Below are positions 16,861-26,132 of a DNA stretch of 64,000 nucleotides, in pieces. Position 1 is the first letter of the stretch. Every line of letters begins with the position of its first letter. Both the position numbers and the translations under genes were made by a program. The notes under the pieces were generated by a model. That model saw only the letters and a list, made by a program, of their open reading frames with translations. It ran no database searches and was not told the origin of the DNA. The stretch comes from Streptomyces sp. IMTB 2501. Its GTDB lineage: Bacteria > Actinomycetota > Actinomycetes > Streptomycetales > Streptomycetaceae. The stretch lies in NCBI RefSeq assembly GCF_001953885.1, contig NZ_MQUS01000001.1, forward strand, positions 682,001 through 746,000, read 5' to 3'.

Positions 16861-19320
16861 ATGGAATCAGCGCGAGAGGGCTTCGCCGCGGGCCCGCCCA
16901 GGGGACCGGGTGGTCTCTTCGACGCGTCCACCGACGCGGCCGCGGTGATATCGGAACACGGCGTCGTGGCCGGCTGGACCCGCAGCGCCGAAGTGCTCCT
17001 CGGCTACGCGGCACCGGACGTCGTCGGTGCCTCCGCCGCGCGCCTGCTCGCCATGCCCGAGGATCCGGCACGGCTCGCCGGTGTCGTGGCGCGGTGCCGC
17101 GCCGGAAACGGCTGGAGCGGCCAGATCGCCGTACGGCACCGGGACGGCCGCCGCCTCGACGTCCAGCTACGGATATCGGCGTCGTTCCGGATGGGCACCG
17201 CCGAGTGCTTCCTGGCGTCGGCTCGCGCACGGCCGTCGCGGTGGACCATGGGCCAGTCGGTCCTGGACGGGTTCCTGACCCGCTCGCCGGTCGGCCTGGC
17301 CGTCCTGGACACCGAGCTGCGGTACGTCTGGGTGAACGACACCCTGGAACACATCAGCGGGGTCCCCCGTGACGAGCGGCTCGGGAAGCGGCTGGGCGAG
17401 CTGCTGCCCGGGCTGCAGGCGGCGGGCCTGGAAGGCCTGATGCGCGAGGTGCTCGCCACCGGCGCGCCGGTGACCGACTACGAGTACGTGGGCTGGAGCT
17501 GGGCCGACCCGCACCGCCAGCACGCCTACGCGACCTCGTTCTTCCCGCTGGTGGACGCCGAGGACGCCGTCACCGGCGTCTGCTACATGGTCCAGGACGT
17601 CACCGAGCGCTGGAACGCCCGCCAGATGCTGACCATGGTCAACGAAGCCGGCACCAGCATCGGCCGGACCCTCGACGTGATGCGGACCGCCCAGGAACTC
17701 GCCGACTTCGCCGTCCCCCGCTTCGCGGACTTCGTGTTCGTCGATCTGCTGGAACCCGTGCTCAGCACCGAGGGTCACGGAGCGTGGCTGAGCGACGCCG
17801 GACCCGCGCCCGTCGGGCTGGCGATGCGCCGTGCCGCACTGCGCTCGGTGCGCGAGGGCACCCCCGAGGCCGTCGCACAGGTCGGCGACCAGGTCGACTT
17901 CCTCCCGCCGCCCCACGACACCCGCCTGCTCATCGACGGTGAGCCGCTGCTCATCCCGGTCCTCGACCCGGCCGACGAACTGTGGACCGCCAAGGAACCC
18001 CTGCGCGTGGCACGCATCCGCGAGTTCGGCCTGCACTCGGTCATCTTCGCGCCGATGCGGGCGCGGAACACCGTACTCGGCCTCACCATGTTCGCCCGGT
18101 CGCTCAACCCCGTCTCCTTCGGGACCGACGACGTCATGCTGGCCCGGGAACTCGTGGCACGCGCGGCGGTGTGCGTGGACAACGCCCGCCGCTACACCAG
18201 GGAACACACGGCGGCGGTCACCCTCCAGCGCAGCCTGCTGCCACCCGCCCTGACGGGCGGCACCGCGCTGGAGGTGGCCTCCTCCTATCGGCCGGCGGAT
18301 CCCTGCGGCGGCGTCGGCGGCGACTGGTTCGACGTGATCCCGCTGTCCGGTGCCCGCGTGGGCCTCGTCGTCGGTGACGTCGTGGGCCACGGCATCACCG
18401 CGGCGGCCGGCATGGGCCGGCTGCGCACGGCCGTCCAGACTCTCGCCGCCATGGAGATGCCCCCCGACGAGCTGCTCGCCCACCTCGACGACCTCGTGTT
18501 CCGGCTCAGCGACGAGGAGGCCGCAGCGGGCACAGCCGCCCGGAGCACCTTCATCGGCGCGACCTGCCTCTACGCCGTCTACGACCCGGTCACCCAGCGG
18601 TGCGCGATGGCTCGGGCCGGACACCCGCCGCCCGTCGTCGTGGCACCGGACGGACCGGCGTACTTCCCGGAGATCCCCGCCGGACCTCCGCTCGGGCTCG
18701 GCGGAATGGCCTTCGAGGCCACCGAGATCGAACTTCCCGAGAACAGCCTCTTCGGCCTCTACACCAACGGCCTCATCGAGGGCTGCGACCACGACGTGGA
18801 GCGCGGCATGTCCCTGCTCGCACAGGCCCTCACCCGCACCGACGAGGCCCTGGACGCGCTGTGCACCTCCGCCGTGCGCACGCTCGTGCCCGTGCCACAG
18901 TCCGACGACATCGCTCTGCTCTTGACCCGCACCCATGTGCTCGGCGCCGACCGGATCGCCTCCTGGGACGTACCCCCCGACCCGGCCGCCGTCGCCACCC
19001 TGCGCGCCCGGGCCACCCACCAGGTCGAGGAGTGGGGCTTCGGTGCGGAGGCAGCCATGACGACGGAACTCATCGTGAGCGAACTCGTCACCAACGCCCT
19101 CCGCTACGCGACCCCGCCCATCCGGCTTCGCCTGCTCCGCGACTCCCGCCTCACCTGCGAGGTCTCCGACGCCAGCAGTACGGCCCCCCGGCTCAGGCAC
19201 GCCAGGAGCACGGACGAGGGCGGCCGCGGGCTCTTCCTGGTCGCCCAGCTCGCCCAGCGCTGGGGGGCCCGGTACACCGCCGAAGGGAAGATCATCTGGG
19301 CCGAACAGGAGATCCCCTGA
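16861..19320 (+). CDS. PAS-PAS-GAF-PP2C-HATPase regulator
   Basis: 819 residues; the start has no clear RBS. PAS (about 15-120), second PAS (about 128-245, FLTRSPVGLAVLDTELRYVWVND), GAF (about 255-445), SpoIIE PP2C (about 460-680, GGVGGDWFDV and VVGDVVGHG) and a C-terminal RsbW-like HATPase_c (about 695-815, with ELIVSELVTNALRYA as the N-box and DEGGRGLFLVAQL as the G-box). One protein therefore carries both an anti-sigma-type serine kinase and the opposing phosphatase. In the PP2C end the usual YTDGL reads YTNGL, so a metal Asp is replaced by Asn. Divergent from the related gene at 14610-16676 over 184 bp. Confidence 0.9.
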   Translation: MESAREGFAAGPPRGPGGLFDASTDAAAVISEHGVVAGWTRSAEVLLGYAAPDVVGASAARLLAMPEDPARLAGVVARCRAGNGWSGQIAVRHRDGRRLDVQLRISASFRMGTAECFLASARARPSRWTMGQSVLDGFLTRSPVGLAVLDTELRYVWVNDTLEHISGVPRDERLGKRLGELLPGLQAAGLEGLMREVLATGAPVTDYEYVGWSWADPHRQHAYATSFFPLVDAEDAVTGVCYMVQDVTERWNARQMLTMVNEAGTSIGRTLDVMRTAQELADFAVPRFADFVFVDLLEPVLSTEGHGAWLSDAGPAPVGLAMRRAALRSVREGTPEAVAQVGDQVDFLPPPHDTRLLIDGEPLLIPVLDPADELWTAKEPLRVARIREFGLHSVIFAPMRARNTVLGLTMFARSLNPVSFGTDDVMLARELVARAAVCVDNARRYTREHTAAVTLQRSLLPPALTGGTALEVASSYRPADPCGGVGGDWFDVIPLSGARVGLVVGDVVGHGITAAAGMGRLRTAVQTLAAMEMPPDELLAHLDDLVFRLSDEEAAAGTAARSTFIGATCLYAVYDPVTQRCAMARAGHPPPVVVAPDGPAYFPEIPAGPPLGLGGMAFEATEIELPENSLFGLYTNGLIEGCDHDVERGMSLLAQALTRTDEALDALCTSAVRTLVPVPQSDDIALLLTRTHVLGADRIASWDVPPDPAAVATLRARATHQVEEWGFGAEAAMTTELIVSELVTNALRYATPPIRLRLLRDSRLTCEVSDASSTAPRLRHARSTDEGGRGLFLVAQLAQRWGARYTAEGKIIWAEQEIP

Positions 19321-19408
19321 GCCGCGATTTGCCTTCGAGTGGACTCCAGCGGCCAGACTGTCGACGACGGAATCCGTGCCGAGAACCAGAACAGGATGGC
19401 GGCGGCCG

Positions 19409-20224
19409 ATGGCAGCGACACACGAGGCGGGGCATCCCCTGCCGTACGACACCTACCGCGAGGCCATCGCCCGCGAGACCCTGCGCTTCGCCGAGGCGGT
19501 CCGGGGCGCCGACCCGGCGAGCGCCGTGCCGTCCTGCCCCGGCTGGACCCTGGCCGACCTCACCCGGCACGTGGGAGCGCTGCAGCGCTGGTTCTCCACC
19601 CTGCTGACGGGGCTGGTGCAGGAGCCGCCCCGCAGCCGGGACGTCGAGCTGGAGCTGCCGGAGAACGCACGCGACTATCCCGACTGGGTGGCGGCGGGCG
19701 TGCCCGGTGTGGCGGCCGTCCTGCGGGACACCGATCCCGACGCGCCGATGTGGGTCTGGGGCGAGGACCGGCACGCACGGTTCTGGGCGCGCCGGATGCT
19801 GTTCGAGACGCTGGTGCACCGGGTGGACGCGGAGCACGCCGTCGGCCTGACCTCCGACATCGACCCCGCGCTCGCGGCGGACGGCGTGGACGAGTTCCTC
19901 GTCAACCTGCCCTACGCGGGTCTCTTCGCCCCCGGCGTGACCAAACTGCGCGGCGACGGCGAGACCCTCGCGTTCCGGTGCGCGGGACCCGACGGCGGAT
20001 CTGCCGAGGAGTGGCGGATGCGGCTGGGCCCGGACGGCTTCCGCCCCCTGACGGGAGCGGACCGCGAGGCCGAGGCGTCCGCGCCGGTCACAGCGGCGGT
20101 CGACGGCCGGGCGGCGGACCTCCTGCTCCTTCTCTACGGCCGGCGGTCGTACGAGGACCCGGCCTTCGAGATCTCGGGACAGCGCGCGGTCCTCGACAAC
20201 TGGTTCGCCCACACGGCCTTCTGA
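19409..20224 (+). CDS. Maleylpyruvate isomerase-family mycothiol-dependent protein
   Basis: 271 residues from the ATG at 19409. N-terminal DinB-like bundle: VPSCPGWTLADLTRHVGALQRW carries the first metal His, and RRMLFETLVHRVDAEHAVG the others (HxxDAE). A C-terminal MDMPI_C-like domain (about 165-270) follows. Members bind zinc and use mycothiol for isomerisation or transfer; the substrate is unknown. No aromatic-catabolism genes adjoin, so maleylpyruvate itself is unlikely. Confidence 0.85.
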   Translation: MAATHEAGHPLPYDTYREAIARETLRFAEAVRGADPASAVPSCPGWTLADLTRHVGALQRWFSTLLTGLVQEPPRSRDVELELPENARDYPDWVAAGVPGVAAVLRDTDPDAPMWVWGEDRHARFWARRMLFETLVHRVDAEHAVGLTSDIDPALAADGVDEFLVNLPYAGLFAPGVTKLRGDGETLAFRCAGPDGGSAEEWRMRLGPDGFRPLTGADREAEASAPVTAAVDGRAADLLLLLYGRRSYEDPAFEISGQRAVLDNWFAHTAF

Positions 20225-20225
20225 C

Positions 20226-20241
20226 CCCCTACCGGCAGGGG
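20226..20241. terminator. Short hairpin between convergent genes
   Basis: CCCCT (20226-20230) pairs with AGGGG (20237-20241) around a 6-nt loop in the 23-bp gap between convergent stops. The stem is short, so it is a weak terminator at best. Confidence 0.35.
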
Positions 20242-20247
20242 CCGGGC

Positions 20248-21414
20248 TCACTCGGCCGGCGACGTCGCCGACGGCCCCTCGGGAACCAGACAGACCGCGA
20301 GCGCCGCGGTGTCGTCCTGCATTCTGTTGCGGCTGTAGGCCAGCAGATCGTCGTGGAGCCGTTCGAGCAGCTCCTTCGGCGGCAGGGGACCCCAGGCGCG
20401 CAGCCGCTGCAGCAGCGGATAGAAGGCGCCCGTCGCGTCCCGCGTCTCCGTGACGCCATCCGTGTACAGCAGCAGCTGATCGCCGGGCCGGAACGGGTAC
20501 TCGTCGACGCGATACGGGTCCTTGACCAGCATCCCGAGGTTCAGGGGCGGCGCCGGCCGCCCGCTGTCCAGTTCGCGCACCTCGCCGGCGCGCAGGGAGA
20601 TCGGCGGCGGATGGCCGCAGTTGACGATGCGGACGTGACGGCCGTCGGCGGGGATCTCGGCGAACACCGCGGTGACGAACCGTTCGCCCGTCTCGGTTCC
20701 GCCGAGTTGCGTCGCCCTGCGGTTCATGCTCGTGTCCGCCCGGCCGGCCAGCGCGGGCAGATCGGGTTCGTCGTAAGCCGCCTCGCGGAACGCACCGAGC
20801 AGCGTGGCGGCGGTCTCCACCGCCAGCAGCCCCTTGCCGCGGACGTCGCCGATGAGCAGACGGACCCCGAACCGGGTGGGGACCGCCTCGTACAGATCAC
20901 CCCCGATGCGTGCCTCCGCGCTCGCGGACAGATAGAGGCTCTCCAGACGGAGGTTGCCGATGTGGTGCGGTACGGGACGCAGCAGGACGCGCTGCGCGGT
21001 CTCGGCCACGAACCGGACGTCGGCGAGCGTGCGTTCCCGCCGGATCCGGTGGGCGGCCAGGATCGTGCCGAGGCCGCCCACCAGAGCCGTACAGATGTAG
21101 GACGCCACGTAGTGACGGTCCCAGAGATAGCCGACGGAGCGGCCCGCGCAGCACGGCGTACCCGCCAGCACCCCTTCGAGGGCGACGGAGAACACCGTGG
21201 CGGCGGCGACGCCCACCGGCCCGTGCGCGAACGCGGCGAGCACGGGCACGGAGATCAGCGCGAAGCTCACCGGCCAGTCCACGGGCGTGGCGGGCTCCAG
21301 GGCCAGGACGGCCGCGACGTAGAGGACCGGAAGCCAGCGCAGCCACAGCGGCGGCGCCGGCAGCCGAGGCGCGGCGGCGTCCTCCGGCTCCCGGCCGGTC
21401 CGTTCGTCCTTCAC
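20248..21414 (-). CDS. Membrane-bound SpoIIE/PP2C phosphatase
   Basis: 388 residues. The N-terminal third holds four hydrophobic segments (about 24-42, 48-62, 66-84, 103-120) ending in AHRIRRERTL, so the phosphatase domain is cytoplasmic. The SpoIIE PP2C domain (about 150-380) shows ARIGGDLYEA, LLIGDVRGKGL, VNCGHPPPI, LLLYTDGVTETRD and MQDDTAALAV, with all metal Asp residues present. It resembles the short Streptomyces class with a membrane module instead of PAS/GAF sensors. Expected to dephosphorylate STAS-domain antagonists. Third PP2C gene in a 7-kb stretch. Confidence 0.9.
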   Translation of the reverse strand: MKDERTGREPEDAAAPRLPAPPLWLRWLPVLYVAAVLALEPATPVDWPVSFALISVPVLAAFAHGPVGVAAATVFSVALEGVLAGTPCCAGRSVGYLWDRHYVASYICTALVGGLGTILAAHRIRRERTLADVRFVAETAQRVLLRPVPHHIGNLRLESLYLSASAEARIGGDLYEAVPTRFGVRLLIGDVRGKGLLAVETAATLLGAFREAAYDEPDLPALAGRADTSMNRRATQLGGTETGERFVTAVFAEIPADGRHVRIVNCGHPPPISLRAGEVRELDSGRPAPPLNLGMLVKDPYRVDEYPFRPGDQLLLYTDGVTETRDATGAFYPLLQRLRAWGPLPPKELLERLHDDLLAYSRNRMQDDTAALAVCLVPEGPSATSPAE

Positions 21415-21482
21415 CCGACCAGCCTGGTGCGCCGCGCCGCCGTACCCCGGTCATTGCTCCACTCAGCGGCATGTTCCGCCGG

Positions 21483-24386
21483 TCAGCGCCGCCCCGGCGC
21501 CGAGGCCGCGCCGGCGAAGCCGATCGCGAAGACATGCAGGCCTCCGGACGCGACGTCGGACGGCAGACGCACGCTGCTGACCGTCTTGCCCGGACTCAGC
21601 GCCACGGGCGTCGTGGCGAACACATACGTGGTGGTGCTGTCGGTCGCGGTGCCCGCGTGATTGCGGTACGGCATGGTCAGCGCGACGGTGTTGTCGGCGC
21701 GCGGTGAGGCGGCACCCGCGCTCAGCGTCCAGTCGGACAGACCCAGCGGGACCGACTGGGTCGTACCGTCCGTGTAGGTGACGGTCGCGGTGCCGGAGAC
21801 CGGGCCGTTGTTGGCGGCACCCAGGAAGGAGATGCTGCCGGAGCCGGAGGCCGGTACCGTCTGCCCGTTCGCCTCGTAGTTGTCCCGTGCTCCGGGCGCC
21901 ACGTCCGGCCAGGTGAACGCCACCCCGCCCACGGTGACCTCGGCCCCGGGGGTGACACCCGCGGCAGCCAGGGCGTGTGTGGAGTAGCTGAAGCCCGCGC
22001 CGTCGAAGTCGGCCGAGGCCGCGGCGGTGTCGCCGGACGTGCCGACGTCGCTGTAGGCGGGCGCGCCCGGGTAGGAGGGCGGGGCGGCGGAGGGTGCCGA
22101 CGCCCAGGACGTGTTCGGCGTGGTGCCGAGGACGTAGGTCAGGGTGCCACCGCCGGTCAGGGCGCCCTCGGGAGCGCGGGCCGCGTTCCATGCGGCGCCG
22201 TTCCAGGTGGCCGACTGGACGTACGGAGTGTTGTCCGCGGCACCTGTGCCGTTGATCGTGAGGGTGTGGCCGGACGGCAGCGTGATCACCGTCTGAGGGA
22301 AGAGCGGGCTGCCCAGCGCCAGGTCGGCGGTGCCGGGGGTCTCGGGATACATGCCGAGGGCGGACCACACGTACCACGAGCTCATCTCGCCCAGGTCGTC
22401 GTTGCCGGCCAGCCCGGAGGGACTGTCGGTCCAGATCTGGTCCTGGACCTGCCGGACGACCTTCTGTGTCTCGTACGGGCGGCCGATGTAGTCGTACTCC
22501 CAGGGGATGTTGAGACTGGGCTCATTGCCCAGATTGGTGTAGCCGCCGGCGCCGGTCAGCGAGGACAGGTCCGTGTCCAGGTACTTGGCCATGGCCGCGT
22601 CGCCGCCCATGGCGGTGGCCAGGCCGTGCAGGTTGAACGGCACCATCGGCGTGTACTGCCAGGAGTCGCCCTCGACGAAGTTCCTGCCCGAGGTGGGGGA
22701 GAACCCGCCTGTCCACGTGCCGGAGGTGTCGCGCGGCTGGATGAATCCGCTGCCGTGGTTGAAGAGGTTCTGCCAGTCCTGCGCCCGGTCCGCGAACCGG
22801 TGCTGATCGGCGGTGTGGCCGAGGGCGCCGGCGAAGGCGGAGATCGCGAAGTCCGCCGAGTTGTACTCGAGCGTGGTGGAGGCCGGGCCGTAGAAGTTGC
22901 AGCAGCCGTACTTGCCGTTGCTGGGCAGCCGGCCCAGCTGCTCCAGGTAGGCGAGCCCCGGCCGGTTGTTGTTGGGGACGGTGGCCTCCGCGATCATGCC
23001 CTTGAGGGCGGTCGCGGTGTCGAAGTTCCGGGCCCCGAAGGCGTGGTAGTCGGCGATGATCTCGTCCGCCGGATCGCCCACCATGACATAGGTCTCGCCG
23101 TTGTTCTCCGACCACTTCGGGAACAGTCCCGTCTGGCGGTAGTCGTCGACCATCGACTGCGCGGTGTCGGAGGCGACCTTCGGTGCGACGAGGCCTTCGA
23201 GCTGGGCCTGCGAGCGGTAGATGTCCCAGCCCGAGTAGTTGGCGTAGGCGGCGCCATGGCCCTTGTCGACGGTGTGGGTCTTGCCGTCGAAGCCCGGATA
23301 GCGGCCGTTGGTGTCACTGATCACGTTCGGATGCAGCAGCGCGTGATACAGCGCCGTGTAGAAGACGGTCTGCCGGTCGGGCGTCCCGCCGGCGATCCGC
23401 ACCCGGCCGAGGAGGGACTTCCAGGCGTCGTGCGCCGCGCCACGCACCTTGGCCAGGTTCCAACCGGGGTTCTCCGCCTGCCGGTTGCCCACGGCGTCGG
23501 CGGCCGAGACGTAGGAGATGCCGACCTTGGCCTGGACGGCCCGATGGGTGGCGGTGTCGAAGGTGACGTAGCCGTCGGTGCCGCTCGCCCGGGGAGCGAA
23601 GGAGCGCGGGGTACCGGGCACATCACCGTGCAGCACCGGCTTGTTCGGTGCCTCGGGGGCGTCGGGGGAGGCGTGGGTCCTGGGTGTGGAGGGCGTGGTG
23701 GCGGCCACCGCGGTACCGCTGTGGCGGAACGGCTGATCGAACACCATGTCGTAGTAGACGGTGTAGGAGTTGCCCTCGCCACAGAAGTTGCCGCTGGTGA
23801 CCTTGCCTCTGAGCTCTCTGTCGTTCACCACGTGGAACTCGGCGGCGGTGTCCCCGTTCGCGCTGGCCGTCAGCTTGAACAGGAGGTTCGCCTGGCTGGT
23901 GGACGGGAAGGTGAAGCGCGCCATGCCGCTGCGGGTCGTGGCGGTCAGCTCCGTCCTGACGCCGTTGTCCAGCGAGACGGTGTACGAGCCGGGTGTGGCC
24001 GACTCGTGGGCGTGCGAGAAGCTGTCCGTCGCGGCCGGGTCGACGGCGCCGACCGTCGGCAGCACCGGAATGTCGCCGGCGGCTCTGCAGCCCGGTCCCG
24101 CGATGTGCGTCAGGCCGAAACCGGTGATGGCCGAGTCCTTGTACTCGTAGCCACCGCCGTCCGGCCGGTGGGGGCTGGTGTCGGGACTCCACTGGACCAT
24201 CCCGAACGGGGTGTCGGCCCCGGGGAAGTCGTCGGCGGCGTTCGAGGTCCCGATGAACGGATCGACGAGAGAGGCCGGATCGGAGACCGGCGCCAGCGAG
24301 ACGGGATCGGCGTGGACGGGAACGGAGGCGGCGCCCACAGCCAGGGTGCCCGCGGCCAGCACGGACAGAAGTCGGAACGGCACCAT
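21483..24386 (-). CDS. Secreted GH92 alpha-mannosidase-like protein
   Basis: 967 residues from the ATG at 24386 (RBS AAGGGA). Signal peptide to about residue 26, then DPFIGTSNAADDFPGADTPFG, the opening GH92 signature (PGA.PFGM.Q.SPD). Further GH92 hallmarks are GFGLTHIAGPGC, YSGWDIYRSQ, and LAGNDDLGEMSSWYVWSALG with the catalytic acidic residues. The last 220 residues form NEW3/beta-sandwich-like domains (VGGVAFTWPDVAPG). GH92 enzymes are Ca-dependent exo-alpha-mannosidases acting on N-glycan or mannan branches. A palindrome typical of LacI operators lies 29 bp upstream of the start. Confidence 0.92.
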   Translation of the reverse strand: MVPFRLLSVLAAGTLAVGAASVPVHADPVSLAPVSDPASLVDPFIGTSNAADDFPGADTPFGMVQWSPDTSPHRPDGGGYEYKDSAITGFGLTHIAGPGCRAAGDIPVLPTVGAVDPAATDSFSHAHESATPGSYTVSLDNGVRTELTATTRSGMARFTFPSTSQANLLFKLTASANGDTAAEFHVVNDRELRGKVTSGNFCGEGNSYTVYYDMVFDQPFRHSGTAVAATTPSTPRTHASPDAPEAPNKPVLHGDVPGTPRSFAPRASGTDGYVTFDTATHRAVQAKVGISYVSAADAVGNRQAENPGWNLAKVRGAAHDAWKSLLGRVRIAGGTPDRQTVFYTALYHALLHPNVISDTNGRYPGFDGKTHTVDKGHGAAYANYSGWDIYRSQAQLEGLVAPKVASDTAQSMVDDYRQTGLFPKWSENNGETYVMVGDPADEIIADYHAFGARNFDTATALKGMIAEATVPNNNRPGLAYLEQLGRLPSNGKYGCCNFYGPASTTLEYNSADFAISAFAGALGHTADQHRFADRAQDWQNLFNHGSGFIQPRDTSGTWTGGFSPTSGRNFVEGDSWQYTPMVPFNLHGLATAMGGDAAMAKYLDTDLSSLTGAGGYTNLGNEPSLNIPWEYDYIGRPYETQKVVRQVQDQIWTDSPSGLAGNDDLGEMSSWYVWSALGMYPETPGTADLALGSPLFPQTVITLPSGHTLTINGTGAADNTPYVQSATWNGAAWNAARAPEGALTGGGTLTYVLGTTPNTSWASAPSAAPPSYPGAPAYSDVGTSGDTAAASADFDGAGFSYSTHALAAAGVTPGAEVTVGGVAFTWPDVAPGARDNYEANGQTVPASGSGSISFLGAANNGPVSGTATVTYTDGTTQSVPLGLSDWTLSAGAASPRADNTVALTMPYRNHAGTATDSTTTYVFATTPVALSPGKTVSSVRLPSDVASGGLHVFAIGFAGAASAPGRR

Positions 24387-24414
24387 CGTGACCAGGTCCC
24401 TTCGATGTCCTTCA

Positions 24415-24426
24415 GACAACGTTGTC
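24415..24426. promoter_or_regulatory. LacI-type operator candidate before GH92 gene
   Basis: GACAACGTTGTC is a perfect 12-bp palindrome with a central CG, the form bound by many LacI-family sugar repressors. It lies 29 bp upstream of the mannosidase start. No LacI gene is nearby, so the regulator would act in trans. Confidence 0.6.
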
Positions 24427-24629
24427 CCGAAAGCTGGACCCATTGGCCCCCGCTGTCAAGAAGGCGCGGTACAGAAACAGCCGATCGCCTGACACAACGT
24501 CATATCCGGTACACGGTCAAGACCTTGGTTCGGACACAAAGTCGGGGTGCACGGGGGCGCTTATCCCGGCCGGGGTTCGCCCACCGGTACACCGGAGCCG
24601 TCTCGGGCGCCGCTGTGGAAGGACAGATC

Positions 24630-26132
24630 TCAGGAACCCGAGCCTGTGTCGACGGGCAGGCTCAGCCGGAACAGGGCGCCGCCGCCCGGTGCCTGGTGGG
24701 CGGTGAGCTCGGCGTGGTGGGTGTGGGCGATCTGCCGGGCCATGGCCAGACCGAGGCCCGAGCCGGGAAGGGCACGAGCGGCTCGGGCCCGGTAGAAACG
24801 GTCGAAGACGTGGGGCAGGTCTGCCACGTCGATGCCGGGGCCGTGGTCGCGGACGGTGATCTCCACATTCGCACCGTCCGGTGACCGGCGCGCCGCCACC
24901 TCGACGCGGCCGCCTGGCGGGGAGAACTTCGCGGCGTTGTCCAGCAGATTGGAGAACAGCCGCGTCAACCGGCTCGGGACCGCCGCCGCCAGGGCGGTCG
25001 CGGCCGAGGGATCGGTGTCGAGGACGAACGGGACGTGCGGCCAGTGATCGCGGGCGGCCGCCACCGAATGCTCCAGCAGGGCGGCCGGCTGCACCGACTC
25101 CAGGGCCTGCTGCGGCTCTTCGTCGCGCGCCAGGTCGATCAGGTCGTTGACCAGCGTGGTCACCTCCCGCAGTTGCCGGCCGAGCGCGCCGGTCGCCCGC
25201 TCCCGCTGGCGTGGCGTCAGCTGGTCCGCGCGCAGCAGGATCTCGGCGTTGGCGCGCAAAGCTGTCAGCGGGGTGCGCAGCTCGTGCGAGGCGTCGGCGA
25301 CCAGCCGCCGTTGCGCGGCGAGTGACTCCTCCAGGGCGTCGAGCATGGTGTTGAAGGTGACGGCGAGTCGGGTGATCTCGTCCTCGCTGCCCCGGGGCTC
25401 CGCGGGCAGCTCGATACGGAGCCCGGCGTCCCGCGTCGCGGTGATGCGTTCCGCGGTCGACGTCAGCCGGGTCACGGGAGCCAGGCCCGAGCGAGACACC
25501 CAGTAGCCCAGCAGCGCCGCGACCGGTACGCCCGCCCCGCCGATCACGGCCAGCAGCCCGGCTGCCTGCCGCTCGGCCCGCTGTACCCCGTCCGAGCGGA
25601 GCGCCACCTGCATGGCCAGCCCCTGATGGGCCGGCGTGGTCAGCACCCGCACCGGATGGCCGGCCACCGAGGCCGTGCTGTAGTACGGCGCCCGCCGGCG
25701 GCCGGCGACCTCGCGGACCGCGTCTGTGATGGGCAGCAGATAGGGCTGGCGCGGGTCGTCCGCGCCGGATTCGGGCACCAGTTGGGCGCAGGCGGGTGCG
25801 GCCAGATACCGGCACTCGCCGGCCTGCACACCCGGACCGTGCTGCTGGTGCTGCTGGACGGCGAGGGTGGCCGCCTGCGTCAGCTGCAGGTCGAACTGCC
25901 GCTGCAGGGTGTACACGGTGACGGCGTACGCGCCCGCGCACACCGCAAGCGCCACGCCCGCCACCGCGGCCGACGCGGTCAGCGCGAGCCGGCGGCGCAA
26001 CGGAGGACGCCGGTGCCGGCGCGGCCGGGGCACCGCTCGTCCCACCGACAGCCGACGCCGGGCCGCTGCTCGTCCAACTCCTGGCCGATGCCAAGGCACT
26101 GCTCGTCCGGTCGACGACCGACGCCGGGTCAC
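24630..26132 (-). CDS. Sensor histidine kinase
   Basis: 500 residues from a GTG that overlaps the response-regulator stop by four bases (GTGA). An unusual Arg-rich, Pro-rich leader of about 48 residues precedes TM1 (about 51-72). An extracytoplasmic loop (about 73-188) contains LAVQQHQQHGPG and a CRYLAAPAC Cys pair. TM2 is near 190-212, then HAMP. HisKA carries DASHELRTPL with the phospho-His near residue 284, and HATPase_c shows NLLDNAAKF, DHGPGID and GSGLGLAMA. All catalytic boxes are present. Works with the regulator at 26129-26848 and lies divergent from the murG paralogue. Confidence 0.92.
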   Translation of the reverse strand: MTRRRSSTGRAVPWHRPGVGRAAARRRLSVGRAVPRPRRHRRPPLRRRLALTASAAVAGVALAVCAGAYAVTVYTLQRQFDLQLTQAATLAVQQHQQHGPGVQAGECRYLAAPACAQLVPESGADDPRQPYLLPITDAVREVAGRRRAPYYSTASVAGHPVRVLTTPAHQGLAMQVALRSDGVQRAERQAAGLLAVIGGAGVPVAALLGYWVSRSGLAPVTRLTSTAERITATRDAGLRIELPAEPRGSEDEITRLAVTFNTMLDALEESLAAQRRLVADASHELRTPLTALRANAEILLRADQLTPRQRERATGALGRQLREVTTLVNDLIDLARDEEPQQALESVQPAALLEHSVAAARDHWPHVPFVLDTDPSAATALAAAVPSRLTRLFSNLLDNAAKFSPPGGRVEVAARRSPDGANVEITVRDHGPGIDVADLPHVFDRFYRARAARALPGSGLGLAMARQIAHTHHAELTAHQAPGGGALFRLSLPVDTGSGS

